NCBI RefSeq assembly: GCF_004323735.1
Contig: NZ_CP036455.1
Location: 4,955,101-5,019,100 of the forward strand
Direction: 5' to 3'
From: Streptomonospora litoralis
Lineage (GTDB): Bacteria; Actinomycetota; Actinomycetes; Streptosporangiales; Streptosporangiaceae
Length of the DNA stretch: 64,000 nt
Numbering within the stretch: position 1 is the stretch's first letter; every line of letters begins with the position of its first letter. The notes under the pieces were generated by a model. It had not been told where the DNA came from. It saw only the letters and a program-made list of their open reading frames with translations, and made no database searches. A program made the translations under genes and the position numbers. This document shows positions 52,533 through 62,333 of this stretch, one piece after another.

Positions 52533-53585
52533 CTAGCGGGCGGTGCGGGCAGCCGGTCCGGTGTGACGGTCGCCATGGCCGCCGCCGGGCACCTCCGCGT
52601 TCCGGGATCCCGTCTCGGCCCGGAAGGTGATGCTGCCCTCCTCGCGCCTGCCGCGCAGGCCACCGGGCAGGTCGACGTGCGCCTGGCCGCGCCAGTCGGC
52701 CACCAGCCGGTCCAGTTCGGCGACGTGCACCGCGCCCAACGCGCCCGCCGGCGCACCCGCCGCGATCGCCGCGTGCCGCAGGAGCCGGGTGCGCACCGCC
52801 CGCGGCAACTCGGCCAGCGCCGCGGCGTCCAGCCCGCCGGCTGGGTCCCGCACGCGCTCCTCGGCCTCCCGGGCCCAGGCCTCAAGCGCTTCGGCGTCGT
52901 CGCGCAGCAGGTCGGCGGTGCGGGACAGAGCCTCGGTAATGCCCGGCCCCAGCGTCTGCTCCAGCACGGGCAGGGCCTCCTGGCGCACGCGCGAGCGCGC
53001 ATAGGCGGGGTCGGCGTTGTGCGGGTCCGCCCACGGCACGAGTCCCATGTCCGTACAGGACGTGTGCACCAGGCTGCGCGGCAGGTGCAGCAGCGGCCGC
53101 AGGTAGCGCCCGCTGCGCGCGGGCATTCCGGCCAGCGAGCGCCCGCCCGAGCCGCGGGCCAGTCGCAGCAGCACGGTCTCGGCCTGGTCGTCGCGGGTGT
53201 GGCCGAGCAGCACGGCTTCGGCTCCCAGCCGCCGCGCGGACTGCTCCAGCGCGGTGTAGCGGGCGGCGCGGGCGGCCCCCTCGGGACCGCCTTCGGCGCC
53301 GACGCGTACGGAGGCCGTCTCGGCCGGGTCCAGGCCCAATGTGCGCATGGTCGCGGCGACCTCGGCCGCGTGCTCCGCCGAACCGTCCTGCAGCCCGTGG
53401 TCGACGGTGATCCCGCCCGCCCGCAGGCCCATCCGGGGGGCGGCGAACGCGGTCGCACCCGCCAGCGCCAGCGAGTCGGCGCCGCCGCTGCAGGCCACCA
53501 GCACCAGCGCGCCCGGTTCCAGTCCGTCCAGAGCACCGCGGACGGCATGGCGCACCGCGGCGACGGCGGTCGGCGGTCCACTCAC
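52533..53585 (-). CDS. tilS: tRNA(Ile)-lysidine synthetase
   Basis: 350-residue PP-loop ATPase that adds lysine to C34 of tRNA-Ile(CAU), so that it reads AUA. The PP-loop SGGADS is at residues 33-38. [28 protein letters not shown] and the family motif RPLLHLPR follow. The C-terminal domain (from about 220) is shorter than in E. coli TilS, as usual in actinobacteria, and ends in a low-complexity tail. It overlaps nothing; hpt follows after 153 bases. Confidence 0.95.
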   Translation of the reverse strand: MSGPPTAVAAVRHAVRGALDGLEPGALVLVACSGGADSLALAGATAFAAPRMGLRAGGITVDHGLQDGSAEHAAEVAATMRTLGLDPAETASVRVGAEGGPEGAARAARYTALEQSARRLGAEAVLLGHTRDDQAETVLLRLARGSGGRSLAGMPARSGRYLRPLLHLPRSLVHTSCTDMGLVPWADPHNADPAYARSRVRQEALPVLEQTLGPGITEALSRTADLLRDDAEALEAWAREAEERVRDPAGGLDAAALAELPRAVRTRLLRHAAIAAGAPAGALGAVHVAELDRLVADWRGQAHVDLPGGLRGRREEGSITFRAETGSRNAEVPGGGHGDRHTGPAARTAR

Positions 53586-53610
53586 GGCCGGGCTCCCGCC
53601 GCGGCGCGGA

Positions 53611-54750
53611 TCACGCCGGGGACGGGCCGCCCGCGGCCCCGCCCTCCGTCGCGGGCCGCTCGCCGAACTCCTGCGGCAGGGCGGCGGGGCGCACCACGCG
53701 GTCGATCCAGGAGTCGGGGTTGCGGATCTCCTTCATGGTCGGCAGGGTCTCCGGCGACTCCCACACGCGGTTGAAGTCGCTCATGCCGACCTGGGCCACC
53801 ACCTGGCGCACGAAGGCCGCGCCCTCCTCGTACTGCTTCATCTTCAGGTCGATGCCCAGCAGTTGGCGGATGACCTTGTCGATGCGGTTGGCGCCTTCGC
53901 GGCGGCGCTGGAAGCGGCGCCGGATCTCCTCGACGGAGGGGACGACCTCGGGGCCGACCGCGTCCATCACGTAGTCGCCGTGGCCTTCGGCGAGGGTCAT
54001 GACCGCGGTGATGCGGTCCATGATCTCGCTCTGCTCCTCGCTCTGGAAGACCTCGATGAGGTTGGCCTCGCCGCCGCGGATCGCGTCGGCCACCGCTTCG
54101 CCGGCGGAGCGCAGCCGCGCCAGCATGTCTCCGGCGTCGACGTTGGAGGCCAGCAGCATCTCCTGCATCTGCTGCTGCACGTAGTCGCGCAGCCAGGGTG
54201 TGGAGGTGAACTGGGTGCGGTGGGTCTCTTCGTGCAGGCAGACCCACAGCCGGAAGTCGTCGGGGTCGACGTCGAGCTCGCGTTCGGCGTGCACGATGTT
54301 GGGGGCGACCAGGGTCAGCCGCCCCGTGGGCGCGCTGCCGTCGGCGGCCGGCGGCAGGAACAGCTCGTACTGCCCCAGGACCCGGCCGGCGAGGTAGGAC
54401 AGCACGGCACCCAGCTGCACCCCGGTGACCCGGGAGCCGACGGCGGTCGTAAGGGTGCCGGCGCCCCCGCTCATCCGCTCGCCGCCAAGGCGGTCGAGAA
54501 TGGGTTCGAGGACCACGCGGAACCCGGCGACGTTGGCCTTGATCCAGCCGGGGCGGTCCACGATGACCGCTGGTCCTGCCGGTTCGAGCGGCTCCATACC
54601 GGTGAACTCGCGCACGTGGCCCTGTGCGGTGGTGGAAAGCTCGCGCAGCTGCGCCACGGCCTGGCGGGCGTCGGCGAGGTCCACCTGCGGGCCGGGCCGG
54701 ACGAGTCGGACTCCGGTGCTGACGGCTACGTCCCAGTCGATCAAACTCAC
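53611..54750 (-). CDS. DUF2342 zinc-metalloprotease-like protein
   Basis: 379-residue actinobacterial protein of the family labelled zinc-dependent metalloprotease or coenzyme F420 biosynthesis-associated. The gluzincin-like motif [12 protein letters not shown] supplies two histidines and a glutamate. A later [12 protein letters not shown] could give the third ligand. Its activity has not been established from sequence. It is conserved between tilS and dacB across the phylum (Rv3626c position). The GTG at 54750 gives [20 protein letters not shown], a good family start, with GGTGA five bases upstream. Confidence 0.88.
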   Translation of the reverse strand: MSLIDWDVAVSTGVRLVRPGPQVDLADARQAVAQLRELSTTAQGHVREFTGMEPLEPAGPAVIVDRPGWIKANVAGFRVVLEPILDRLGGERMSGGAGTLTTAVGSRVTGVQLGAVLSYLAGRVLGQYELFLPPAADGSAPTGRLTLVAPNIVHAERELDVDPDDFRLWVCLHEETHRTQFTSTPWLRDYVQQQMQEMLLASNVDAGDMLARLRSAGEAVADAIRGGEANLIEVFQSEEQSEIMDRITAVMTLAEGHGDYVMDAVGPEVVPSVEEIRRRFQRRREGANRIDKVIRQLLGIDLKMKQYEEGAAFVRQVVAQVGMSDFNRVWESPETLPTMKEIRNPDSWIDRVVRPAALPQEFGERPATEGGAAGGPSPA

Positions 54751-54901
54751 GCCTTCACCGTACCCACGAAATCGTCGAACGGACGTGGGGCGCGGGGATT
54801 TCCGGGATTCCTCAGGGAACTTCCCTACAGGGGGCTCGGCGAGGCCCGGAGCGAGGGCGGAGCGACCCCGTCCGCGTCCCGTGTCGCCGCCCCCAAGCGC
54901 C

Positions 54902-56281
54902 TCACGTGCAGCCGCACTCGGCCACGGCCGCCGCGAACGTGTCCAGGATGCTGCCCGCCGCACCCGGGGCATTGGCCATGAAAGCGAAGACCAGCAGCCG
55001 GCCGTCGGAGTCGTAGGCGGTGCCCGCGAGTGTGCTGACACCGTTGAGCGTGCCGGTCTTGGCCCGGACGCGCCCGGCTCCGGAGTGTGTGCCGCTCGCC
55101 TGCGAGTAGCGGTCGTCCAGCGTGCCGGTGAAATGCGCCGTGGGCAGTCCGCTGAGCACCGGGTACAGCCGCGGGCGCTCCGACGCCAACCGCACCAGCT
55201 CGACCAGTGCCTTGGGGGCGATGCGGTTGTTCACCGACAGACCGCTGCCGTCCTCGATGTGGACCTTTTCGACCCCCAGTTCGCGCATCACCTCCTGGAC
55301 GCCCTCTGCGCCTCCGGCGAACGAGGCGCCGTGCCCCTGGGCGAGGCCGACCTGGCGGTACAGCGCCTCGGCGATATCGTTGTCGCTGTCCAGCAGCATC
55401 CACTCGACCAGCGCGGACATCGGCGGGGACTGCACGGAGGCGAGGGTCTCGGCGCCGTCGGACGCCTCAGCCGGCCCCGGCTCGTTGGTGACCTCGATCC
55501 CGGCGGCCGCCAACTGCTCGGCGAACGCGTCGGCGGCGACACCGGGCGGGTCGCCGACGCGCCGGCTGTAGTCGTTCTCGGGGTAGACGCGCCCGCCGTC
55601 GATCATCAGCGCGTGCACGGTCGAGACGTTGCCCCCGTCGACGTAGCTCGGCTTCCAGCCCGGCCCCGTGTTCGAGCCGCGGTACAAGGAGTCGTCGTAG
55701 TGGAGCTGTACCGAATCGGTGCCGGACTTCTTCAGCTCGGCGGCGGTGTCGGCGGCCAGCTGTTCGAGCGTGGCAGGGCGGGGGTAGTGGTCCCGCTCGC
55801 CGGTCTTCGTGAGGGTGGGGTCGCCGCCGCCGACGAGCACGATCCCGCCGTTGTCGTCGCGGACCACCTCCGTCGACAACCGCTTGTCGGGGCCGGCGGC
55901 GTGCAGCACGGAGATCGCGGTGACGAGCTTGGTGGTCGACGCGGGCACCGCCGTCTTGCCGGCGTCACGGCCGTAGAGGCGTTCGCCGGTCTCGGCGTCG
56001 GCCACGTATGCATAGAGCCCGTCGGCGATGCCGGAGTCCGCCATGGGATCATCGAGCTTATCCCTGAGCCGCTCCGGATCCACCGGGGCGGCGTCCTGCG
56101 GTGCCGCGTCGGGCGCGTCCTCGGCGAAGGCGACAGGGTAGGGCATCGTCGCGGGGGGACGGGATTCGATCACGTCGATCGCGACCACGCCCGCTACCAG
56201 CACGAATATGTTGAGGACGGCCAACGCGAGCAGCGCTCGGGCCCGTACCTGCCGCACCCTGGACCTGCCTTCCGTTGGCAT
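54902..56281 (-). CDS. dacB: D-alanyl-D-alanine carboxypeptidase/endopeptidase (PBP4-type)
   Basis: About 459-residue class C penicillin-binding protein that trims or cleaves peptidoglycan cross-links outside the membrane. An N-terminal hydrophobic anchor (about 17-38) precedes the enzyme. Active-site motifs are STTK in [14 protein letters not shown], the SxN-type motif in [13 protein letters not shown], and the KTG triad in [15 protein letters not shown]. The large inserted domain typical of PBP4 lies between the first two. The start is uncertain: the ATG at 56281 or a GTG at 56311, neither with a good binding site; the short gap to divergent ppa favours the ATG. Confidence 0.93.
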   Translation of the reverse strand: MPTEGRSRVRQVRARALLALAVLNIFVLVAGVVAIDVIESRPPATMPYPVAFAEDAPDAAPQDAAPVDPERLRDKLDDPMADSGIADGLYAYVADAETGERLYGRDAGKTAVPASTTKLVTAISVLHAAGPDKRLSTEVVRDDNGGIVLVGGGDPTLTKTGERDHYPRPATLEQLAADTAAELKKSGTDSVQLHYDDSLYRGSNTGPGWKPSYVDGGNVSTVHALMIDGGRVYPENDYSRRVGDPPGVAADAFAEQLAAAGIEVTNEPGPAEASDGAETLASVQSPPMSALVEWMLLDSDNDIAEALYRQVGLAQGHGASFAGGAEGVQEVMRELGVEKVHIEDGSGLSVNNRIAPKALVELVRLASERPRLYPVLSGLPTAHFTGTLDDRYSQASGTHSGAGRVRAKTGTLNGVSTLAGTAYDSDGRLLVFAFMANAPGAAGSILDTFAAAVAECGCT

Positions 56282-56337
56282 GCGACGACCATCGACTGTT
56301 TGTAGCGACACTAGCCGTAGAGGAAACCGAGAACAGC

Positions 56338-56859
56338 ATGGAATTCGACGTCACGATCGAGATCCCCAAGGGCGAGCGTAATAAGTATGAGATGGATCAC
56401 GAAACAGGACGTATCCGTCTGGACAGGATGCTGTTCACGTCGACGAGCTACCCCGCCGACTACGGCTTCATCGAGGGCACGCTGGGCGACGACGGCGACC
56501 CGTTGGACGCCCTCGTCCTGCTGAAGCACCCCACCTTCCCGGGGTGCCTGATCCGCTGCCGCGCGGTGGGGATGTTCCGCATGCGCGACGAGGCCGGCGG
56601 CGACGACAAGCTGCTGTGCGTGCCGGCGACGGACCCGCGCATGGAGCACCTGCGTGACATTCACCACGTGAACGAGTTCGAGCGGCTGGAGATCGAGCAC
56701 TTCTTCAGCGTCTACAAGGACCTGGAGCCGGGGAAGTCCGTCGAGGGGGCGACCTGGGTGGGCCGGCACGACGCCGAGCAGGAGGTCGTGGCATCGGTCA
56801 AGCGCGCCGAGGAGGCCGGCGTGCACGGCGACCCCTCCCACATCAAGCTGGGCGAATAG
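56338..56859 (+). CDS. ppa: Inorganic pyrophosphatase (family I)
   Basis: 173-residue soluble enzyme that hydrolyses pyrophosphate. It contains the family I motif [11 protein letters not shown] with its metal-binding aspartates, plus [12 protein letters not shown] and KDLEPGKSV. The ATG at 56338 gives [26 protein letters not shown], the standard N-terminus; an upstream ATG in frame adds 21 atypical residues. It is divergent from dacB with almost no gap, and converges with the NERD-like gene at a strong hairpin. Confidence 0.98.
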   Translation: MEFDVTIEIPKGERNKYEMDHETGRIRLDRMLFTSTSYPADYGFIEGTLGDDGDPLDALVLLKHPTFPGCLIRCRAVGMFRMRDEAGGDDKLLCVPATDPRMEHLRDIHHVNEFERLEIEHFFSVYKDLEPGKSVEGATWVGRHDAEQEVVASVKRAEEAGVHGDPSHIKLGE

Positions 56860-56880
56860 GCCCGGTGAGCGGACCGCCGT

Positions 56881-56919
56881 CCGCGGCCCGGCCCGAGACG
56901 CCGTGGTGCCGGGCCGCGG
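56881..56919. terminator. Bidirectional terminator after ppa
   Basis: Perfect 12-base stem CCGCGGCCCGGC / GCCGGGCCGCGG with a 15-base loop, 21 bases after the ppa stop. Confidence 0.7.
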
Positions 56920-57024
56920 GAGCGAGGAGGTCCGCGACGCCGGTGATCGGCGCCCGCACGACTCGCTGTGCGGCCGAGTCGAATACCGGCGAACGGCTGA
57001 GCACCTCCGGCCGGGAGCCGTTGC

Positions 57025-57696
57025 TCAACCCGATCCCGGCGTGAACAGGTGTCGCTCGATCCGTTCGGCGATGCGGTCGGCGTCCTCGGCGGACAGCACG
57101 TCATCGCGGCCCAGGACGAACCGCGCGCCGGTCCGGGGGCGGGCCAGCAGCACCCCTCCCAGATCGGCGACCCCCTCGGGGCGGGGCCCGGCGACCAGGA
57201 GCATCGCCGCGGCCGTCGCGGAACCGTCCGCTGCGGCGGGGTCGGAGGCCAGCGCCCGATCCAGCCGCGCGGCCTGCGCCGACAGACGCTCGGCGAGCCG
57301 CTCGGCGGGGGCGCCGCCGATGCGCCAGCCGCGGCCGCCGAGCCGCACCGCCTGCCGCCGCGTGGCGACCAGCAGATAAACGCCGCCGGGCCCGACCGCG
57401 ACATAGCGGGCGGTGCCCTCCCGGATCACCCGGTAACCGCCGCCGCGCAGCGCCCGCAGCGCGGGCCGCAGGCCACGCGCGGCGGGGATGCGCCGACCCG
57501 CTGTGCCGAGCAGCAGGTAGGTCAGCGCCGTCAGCCCCGCCACCAGGGCGCCCGCCCGCCAGTCGAGGAAGCCCGCGGCCATCACTCCGGCCGCCGCGGC
57601 GACCGAAGCGCGCACCGCGAACCGGACCCACCTGCCTGCGGGCGCGGCGGAGGGCCGCCCGGTCCGGCCGGGTCGGCTCGCTCCCCCGCCCCCCAA
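57025..57696 (-). CDS. Membrane protein with NERD-like domain
   Basis: 223 residues. A disordered basic N-terminus and two hydrophobic helices (about 25-68) are followed by a soluble domain. Its pattern GGYRVIREGTARYVAVGPGGVYLLVATRRQAVRLGGRGWRIGG resembles nuclease-related NERD domains. The catalytic acidic/lysine set of active NERD nucleases is not clear, so it may be inactive. The start is an unusual TTG at 57696, supported by a perfect GGAGG six bases upstream. It converges with ppa. Function is unknown. Confidence 0.65.
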   Translation of the reverse strand: MGGGGASRPGRTGRPSAAPAGRWVRFAVRASVAAAAGVMAAGFLDWRAGALVAGLTALTYLLLGTAGRRIPAARGLRPALRALRGGGYRVIREGTARYVAVGPGGVYLLVATRRQAVRLGGRGWRIGGAPAERLAERLSAQAARLDRALASDPAAADGSATAAAMLLVAGPRPEGVADLGGVLLARPRTGARFVLGRDDVLSAEDADRIAERIERHLFTPGSG

Positions 57697-58367
57697 CGAT
57701 CACCTCCGGCGCGACCTGCTCCGCAGACGCGCACTCGTCCTCGCCCCGTTCCGCCGCCCGGCACGGGACGTCCGGCGCGCGGGGCCGGGCGCCCGCCTGC
57801 ACCGGGCGGGCCGCGGACCCGCCGCCTCGCCTCGGATTCCGGTCTTTAGCGGACTCTTATGCCATCACCGAGACCGACAAGACCGCAACGCGTTTACCGA
57901 AAATCGGTCCGGCCGGATCAGCCGATTCCGGGCTCCACCCGAGCTCGTGCCTGGCCCTCGACACCGTCGCGACCACCACCCCCCACTTCCGCGAGTGACG
58001 CATCCGACACGCCGGGCCGACCGCAGAACTTGACACCCGGATAGAAAGGTTGATGGTCTTACCGGCATGCAACCGCGCACCCGTGCCTACCTGACCTCCA
58101 TGGCTCGCAGCGCCGCCGTCGGCGCTCGCCGTGCGGTCGGTGCGCGCTGTCTGTGTCGCTGTCCGCAGGACCGCCACCGCCGCTGAGTCGGCTCGCGCCG
58201 CAGTACCGCCTGACGGCACCGCCTCCGCTCCACCGGTCCGCACGGGCCCCGCGCGTCTTCACGCGCCGGCTCCGCCACGGCGCCTTGCCGCCGAGGACCG
58301 GCATCCCGTTCCCGGGCGCCGATGCGCGCGCATCGGCGGCCCCACTCCGCGAAGGACAGCTTCACCC
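57697..58367. other. Region upstream of the cupin-like gene
   Basis: 671 bases. It is relatively AT-rich at 57840-57900 and contains a TTGACA at 58030 and one possible short reading frame (58067-58186). The longer frames on either strand look like by-products of base bias. No RNA structure was recognised. Confidence 0.4.
58067..58186 (+). CDS. Possible 39-codon small reading frame
   Basis: ATG to TGA encoding MQPRTRAYLTSMARSAAVG and then a cysteine-containing basic end (ARCLCRCPQ). It lies about 30 bases after a TTGACA and upstream of the cupin-like gene, so it could be a leader peptide. An AAAGG precedes it at too great a distance to be a normal binding site. Support is weak; it is listed because nothing else explains the stretch. 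Confidence 0.2.
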   Translation: MQPRTRAYLTSMARSAAVGARRAVGARCLCRCPQDRHRR

Positions 58368-58931
58368 ATGACCTACGACGCCGCCGCGACCGCAACCGCG
58401 ACCGAATACGGCAAGCGCCGAACCGATCACAGCCCGTCCTCCCCCGCTTCGCCCGCCTCGGCGGTACCGGCGCCGTCGCCCGAGGGCATCGGCGACATCG
58501 TGCTCGCCGGACAACCCGCGCCCTATCCGCACCTGCAGACCCGCCGCGCACCCACGATCGGCCGACTTGCGGCCGCCGCCCGAAACGCCGCCGCCGCGCT
58601 GGGCAGGCCCGGCCTGTGGCCCCGCCGCAGGGGGCGCTGGCAGCCGGCACCGCGCGCGGCTCGCCGCGGGACGTCCGGCCGGATGCGCGTCAGCCTCCTG
58701 GTCCTGCGGCCCAACGAGTTCGCCGCCGTCCCCGCCGAGAACGGTCGGCACGCGGCGGTCCTGCAGCTGGCCCACGGCCGCGCGCACATGGTCACCGTCG
58801 CGCCGAATCGCGAGATGCAGGCCGTCCAGGAGCTCACCACCGACCGCGCCCGCGTACTCGGCTCCGCCGACGCCCACCAACTGATCAACACCGGCGACGA
58901 GCCCGCGGTCGTCGTGCGCGTCACCGGGTGA
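58368..58931 (+). CDS. Cupin-like small protein, function unknown
   Basis: 187 residues. The N-terminal half is disordered (Ala, Thr, Pro, Arg). The C-terminal part (about 105-187), MRVSLLVLRPNEFAAVP then LAHGRAHMVTVAPN and RARVLGSADAHQLINTGDEPAVVVRV, has the strand pattern and ending of a small cupin. The usual histidine pair for metal is incomplete, so a binding role is as likely as catalysis. The ATG has GAAGGA eleven bases upstream. It is alone between non-coding DNA and an oppositely directed gene. Confidence 0.55.
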   Translation: MTYDAAATATATEYGKRRTDHSPSSPASPASAVPAPSPEGIGDIVLAGQPAPYPHLQTRRAPTIGRLAAAARNAAAALGRPGLWPRRRGRWQPAPRAARRGTSGRMRVSLLVLRPNEFAAVPAENGRHAAVLQLAHGRAHMVTVAPNREMQAVQELTTDRARVLGSADAHQLINTGDEPAVVVRVTG

Positions 58932-58997
58932 CCCCGGGGGCTCGGCGCGGGCGGCGGCGAACTCCCGCCGCCGGTTCCGCCGCGGCCACTCGTTCGG

Positions 58998-59366
58998 CTA
59001 CTCGGCGCCGCCCGCCGCCGTGCGCAGGGCCTCGTCGACGGCCTCGATGCTGCGCAGCACCGCGGCCATGCGCTTTCCTTCGGCCTGGTAGGCGTGCATG
59101 ACCTGGTCGATGGCGTGCTGGGGCAGGTGGTCGCGGAGGTCCACACGGGCGGTGCGGTACCCCTGGCGCGCCCCTTCGAGCGACGACGCGACGTGCTGGC
59201 GCGCCAGCCGCGAGAGCGCCACCGGATGCCGCCGCAGCACACCGTGCAACCGGTAGTCGGCGGGGACGTGATCGAACAACCAGACGGTGGCGGTCTGTTC
59301 GAACGACTCCGAACCCGGTGGATGCACACTCTCCGGCCAATCCGGAGATAACTGCTGGTCAGGCAT
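58998..59366 (-). CDS. Conserved hypothetical actinobacterial protein
   Basis: 122 residues. It is mostly helical, without signal or membrane segments. Recognisable stretches are TVWLFDHVPADYRLHGVLRRHPVALSRLARQHV and ARVDLRDHLPQHAIDQVMHAYQAEGKRMAAVLRSIEAVDEAL. I know of similar small proteins in streptomycetes, but no function. The ATG at 59366 has no ribosome binding site; TATGCT ends six bases upstream, indicating a leaderless mRNA. This geometry supports this start over the ATG nine codons earlier. Confidence 0.7.
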   Translation of the reverse strand: MPDQQLSPDWPESVHPPGSESFEQTATVWLFDHVPADYRLHGVLRRHPVALSRLARQHVASSLEGARQGYRTARVDLRDHLPQHAIDQVMHAYQAEGKRMAAVLRSIEAVDEALRTAAGGAE

Positions 59367-59372
59367 GCCACA

Positions 59373-59378
59373 AGCATA
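59373..59378 (-). promoter_or_regulatory. -10 element of leaderless gene
   Basis: TATGCT on the minus strand ends six bases before the ATG at 59366. TCGAAC stands 17 bases further upstream as a weak -35 element. Confidence 0.55.
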
Positions 59379-59464
59379 CCCGATGTCGTACATGCGTTCG
59401 ATTTCGGGGCGGGGGTCCCCGCTCCGGCCGTAGCGGCCCGCCTGTCAGCGCTCCGGTGCGGCGG

Positions 59465-59722
59465 CTACCCGGGCAGCTCCTCCGAAGACCCGCCGGGCCC
59501 GGAGGACTCCGGTGCCGACCCCGACCCGCCGGCCTCCTCCTGCTCACCCGCCCTGCGCTCGGTCTCGACCCGGATGGCGTACTCCGCGGCGTCGACTGCA
59601 GCGCGGGCGGTGATGGCGTTGGTGTGCGCCCGTTCCAGGTCGTCCAGCTCGATGCAGTCGAACGCCACGCGCGCATCGTGAATGGCGGCTTCCAGTTGGC
59701 GTCCTGCCTCGTCCAGGCTCAT
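59465..59722 (-). CDS. Small conserved helical protein
   Basis: 85 residues. A helical core, MSLDEAGRQLEAAIHDARVAFDCIELDDLERAHTNAITARAAVDAAEYAIRVE, is followed by a disordered Glu/Gly/Ser-rich tail. The ATG at 59722 has GGAAGGGGAGG close upstream, which fixes the start despite a longer frame. It lies 98 bases upstream of, and on the same strand as, the hypothetical gene ending at 58998. No function is known. Confidence 0.6.
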   Translation of the reverse strand: MSLDEAGRQLEAAIHDARVAFDCIELDDLERAHTNAITARAAVDAAEYAIRVETERRAGEQEEAGGSGSAPESSGPGGSSEELPG

Positions 59723-60018
59723 GGCCTCCCCTTCCCTGCGGTCGCGCGGCCCGAGGGGGCCGCGGCGTTCGGATTCCGGGTCCTCCATGCGCGAATCCGT
59801 CGCGAGGAGCCGCGCGTTGAATCTGTCTACCCCCGTGGCCCGGGGGTCATGTCGTGCACCGGCACGACTTCCCTGCGCAGCCCGGCGCCATCGCAGCGCA
59901 GCACCGCGCGCGAGCCGTGCGCCCGATCCCGCGGGCGCCGCGGGATCGGGCGGTGCGCGCAGGAACGTCTCCACCCGCGGCTAGCATTGCCGAGACGCGT
60001 AGAGAGCAGGGGAGTACG

Positions 60019-60867
60019 ATGCGCAACCGCTACCCGGGAACATGCACCACCTGCGGCACCCCCGTCGCGGCCCAGGCGGGGGTCGTCCTCAAGGAGGGCG
60101 GGCGGTGGCGCACCTACTGCACCGAGCACGAACCCCGCCCCACGCCTCCCCCGCGCGGCGACCACATCGGCTGGCACACCGGGCCGCTCGCCGGCTACGA
60201 CTGCGAGACCTCCGCGCGGGACCCTCGCGAGGCGTTCCTGGTCTCGGCGGCGTTCGTCGACTCCGCGGGCACCGCACGCACCTGGCTGGTCGACCCCGGC
60301 GAACGCGAGATCCCCGAGGACGCCGTCGCGGTCCACGGCATCACCACCGAGCGCGCCCGCGACGAGGGCCTCCCCGCAGCCAAGGCCCTCGACGAGATCG
60401 CCGACGCCGTCAGCACCCACCTGACCGCCGAGCGCGGCCTGACCGTCTTCAACGCGCCGTTCGACCTGATGGTGCTCTCCGGCGAACTCCGGCGCCACGA
60501 ACTCACACCGCTTACCGCCCGTGTCGGCGCGGACGCCCTTGCGCCCATCATCGACCCGCTGGTCATCGACCGCGGTGCCGACCCCTACCGCCGCGGCCCC
60601 CGCAACCTCGCCGCCATGTGCGAGTTCTACGGAGTGAGCCTGCGCGAGGCCCACACCGCCCACGGCGACGCCGCGGCGTGTCTGGAACTCGCCTGCGAGA
60701 TCGGCGCCCGCCGCCCCGACGTCGCCGCGCTGGACCTGCCCGCCCTGCACGCCCGCCAGATCGAGTGGGCCGCGGCTTACGCACGCAGCCGCCAGGAATG
60801 GCTCGACAAGCGCCGCCCCGGCCACGGCACGGTCGTCGACGGCACCTGGCCCTATACGGCCACCTGA
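60019..60867 (+). CDS. DEDD-type 3'-5' exonuclease (DnaQ/epsilon-like)
   Basis: 282 residues. An N-terminal zinc-ribbon-like segment (CTTCGTPV, then YCTEHEP) is followed by a DEDD exonuclease fold: ExoI DCET in AGYDCETSARDP, ExoII VFNAPFDLMVLSGEL and ExoIII HTAHGDAAACLELA. VAVHGITTERARDEG is also typical of the family. The stand-alone form with a zinc ribbon is common in streptomycetes; it may act in repair or nucleotide trimming. The ATG at 60019 has AGGGGAG upstream. It converges with the PfkB kinase gene. Confidence 0.9.
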   Translation: MRNRYPGTCTTCGTPVAAQAGVVLKEGGRWRTYCTEHEPRPTPPPRGDHIGWHTGPLAGYDCETSARDPREAFLVSAAFVDSAGTARTWLVDPGEREIPEDAVAVHGITTERARDEGLPAAKALDEIADAVSTHLTAERGLTVFNAPFDLMVLSGELRRHELTPLTARVGADALAPIIDPLVIDRGADPYRRGPRNLAAMCEFYGVSLREAHTAHGDAAACLELACEIGARRPDVAALDLPALHARQIEWAAAYARSRQEWLDKRRPGHGTVVDGTWPYTAT

Positions 60868-61011
60868 TTCCGCAGGCCCCTCGGTCCCCGGCGTCCACAG
60901 CTGCGGCTGCGACGTAGGCCACCTGCGACGCCGCCGCCACAGGAGGTTGCGGCAATGAGGCCCGAAATGAGGCCCGAACGCGCGAAGCGCCGTGCGCAGG
61001 CTTGATCGAGG

Positions 61012-62166
61012 TCAGGTCCGCAGTCCGATCGTGGCGCTGGCGCGGCGCCGCTCTGTCGGCAGCCAGGACAGCGGGACCAGGTCGGCCAGGAACCCGTAGT
61101 CGCGGGCGAGCCTGCGGTCGGTGTCGCTCTGTCCGGCGGTGACCCGGCCCCACCACGAGGCGATGTCGGCCCAGCCGGGCGCCGACAGCGAACCGCCCGT
61201 GTGGCGCAGCGACAGCGCCGCCGAGAGGTTGGCGAAACGCAGCCGCTGGTCCAACGGCCAGTTCGCCAGGGTCCCGACGATGAACGCGGCGCCGAACACG
61301 TCGCCTGCGCCGGTGGTGTCGATGGCCTCCAGCACCAGCCCTTCCACCTCGGCGCACTCGCCGCTGCACTGGTCGACCGCCAGCGCCCCGCGGGGGCCGT
61401 CGGTGACCACCGCCACCGGCACATACTCCGCGAGCGCCGAAAGCGCCGATGCCGGGCTGCCGGTGCGGGTGTAGGACATGGCCTCGATCGCGTTGGGCAT
61501 GAACGCGTAGCACTGGCGCAACTGCTCCAGTACCGAGCCGCTCCAGGTCTCGCTGTCGTCCCAGCCGACGTCGGCGAAGATCCGTGCGCCCTTGTCAGCC
61601 TGGTCCAGCGCCCATTTCGGCACCCCGTGCTCCATGCCCAGGCTGACGAATGCGGCACGGGCCTGCGGCAGTGCGTGGGCCATCTCCTCCTGCGGCGTGG
61701 GCGAAGGATGCTCGTGGGTGACCATGCTGCGGTCCCCGCGGTAGGCCAGCGACACCGTGAACGGCGAATGCCAGTCGGGGATGCGGCGCGACGCCGTCAG
61801 GTCGACCCGCTCCTGCACACCCAGCGTCTCCCAGGCGAAGTCGCCGTAGACGTCCTCGCCGAAGGCGGCGGCGACCGCCGTGCGCAGGCCCAGCCGCGAC
61901 GCCGCCACCGCGAGGTTGGCCACGCCGCCGGGGCACGACCCCATGCCCTCGGCGCCGACCTCGGTTCCCGCGGCGGGCGGCGCGGTCAGCCCGGTGAGGA
62001 CGATGTCGAAGAACACCGTCCCGCTGAGCGCGAGATCGACCGCAGGGCTGTCGGGTTCGCGGTCGCCCGCGAGAACGTCGTGCGGCTGCCCCACAAGAGG
62101 GGCCGACTCCAGCCGACCGCTGGCCTTCGCCGCCTGCTTTCCGTCCGCGCGTTTCTGCACGCCCAT
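61012..62166 (-). CDS. PfkB-family carbohydrate kinase
   Basis: 384-residue ribokinase-type sugar kinase. The substrate-side motif is GGVANLAVAASRLGL, and the C-terminal signature is AIDTTGAGDVFGAAF with the catalytic aspartate. A 35-residue N-terminal extension precedes the fold. It is divergent from a GH4 6-phospho-glycosidase gene with a shared 167-base promoter region, which suggests one sugar-use module; the sugar is unknown. Of two ATGs, the one at 62166 has GAGG at good spacing (6 bases), while the one at 62172 is too close. Confidence 0.9.
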   Translation of the reverse strand: MGVQKRADGKQAAKASGRLESAPLVGQPHDVLAGDREPDSPAVDLALSGTVFFDIVLTGLTAPPAAGTEVGAEGMGSCPGGVANLAVAASRLGLRTAVAAAFGEDVYGDFAWETLGVQERVDLTASRRIPDWHSPFTVSLAYRGDRSMVTHEHPSPTPQEEMAHALPQARAAFVSLGMEHGVPKWALDQADKGARIFADVGWDDSETWSGSVLEQLRQCYAFMPNAIEAMSYTRTGSPASALSALAEYVPVAVVTDGPRGALAVDQCSGECAEVEGLVLEAIDTTGAGDVFGAAFIVGTLANWPLDQRLRFANLSAALSLRHTGGSLSAPGWADIASWWGRVTAGQSDTDRRLARDYGFLADLVPLSWLPTERRRASATIGLRT

Positions 62167-62333
62167 GGCCATCCTCGCGATTCCGCCCCGGCAGGGGCCT
62201 GTTCACAAGAGTCCTAGAAGTGCAGGCTATGCAAGCAGGCCGCGCCGGGCACGCCCGTCCGGACGCCTCCGCCCGCACTGTGCGCAGACTACGGTTGACC
62301 GGTGACACAATCCGGCGGGAAGGAGACACCGAC

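Noticed and set aside
57857-58243. 128-residue minus-strand frame before the cupin-like gene
   Set aside because: No ribosome binding site, no recognisable motif, and codon composition not better than the alternatives.
62202-62208. TTCACAA, a Rex half-site upstream of the PfkB kinase
   Set aside because: No second half-site at the right spacing.
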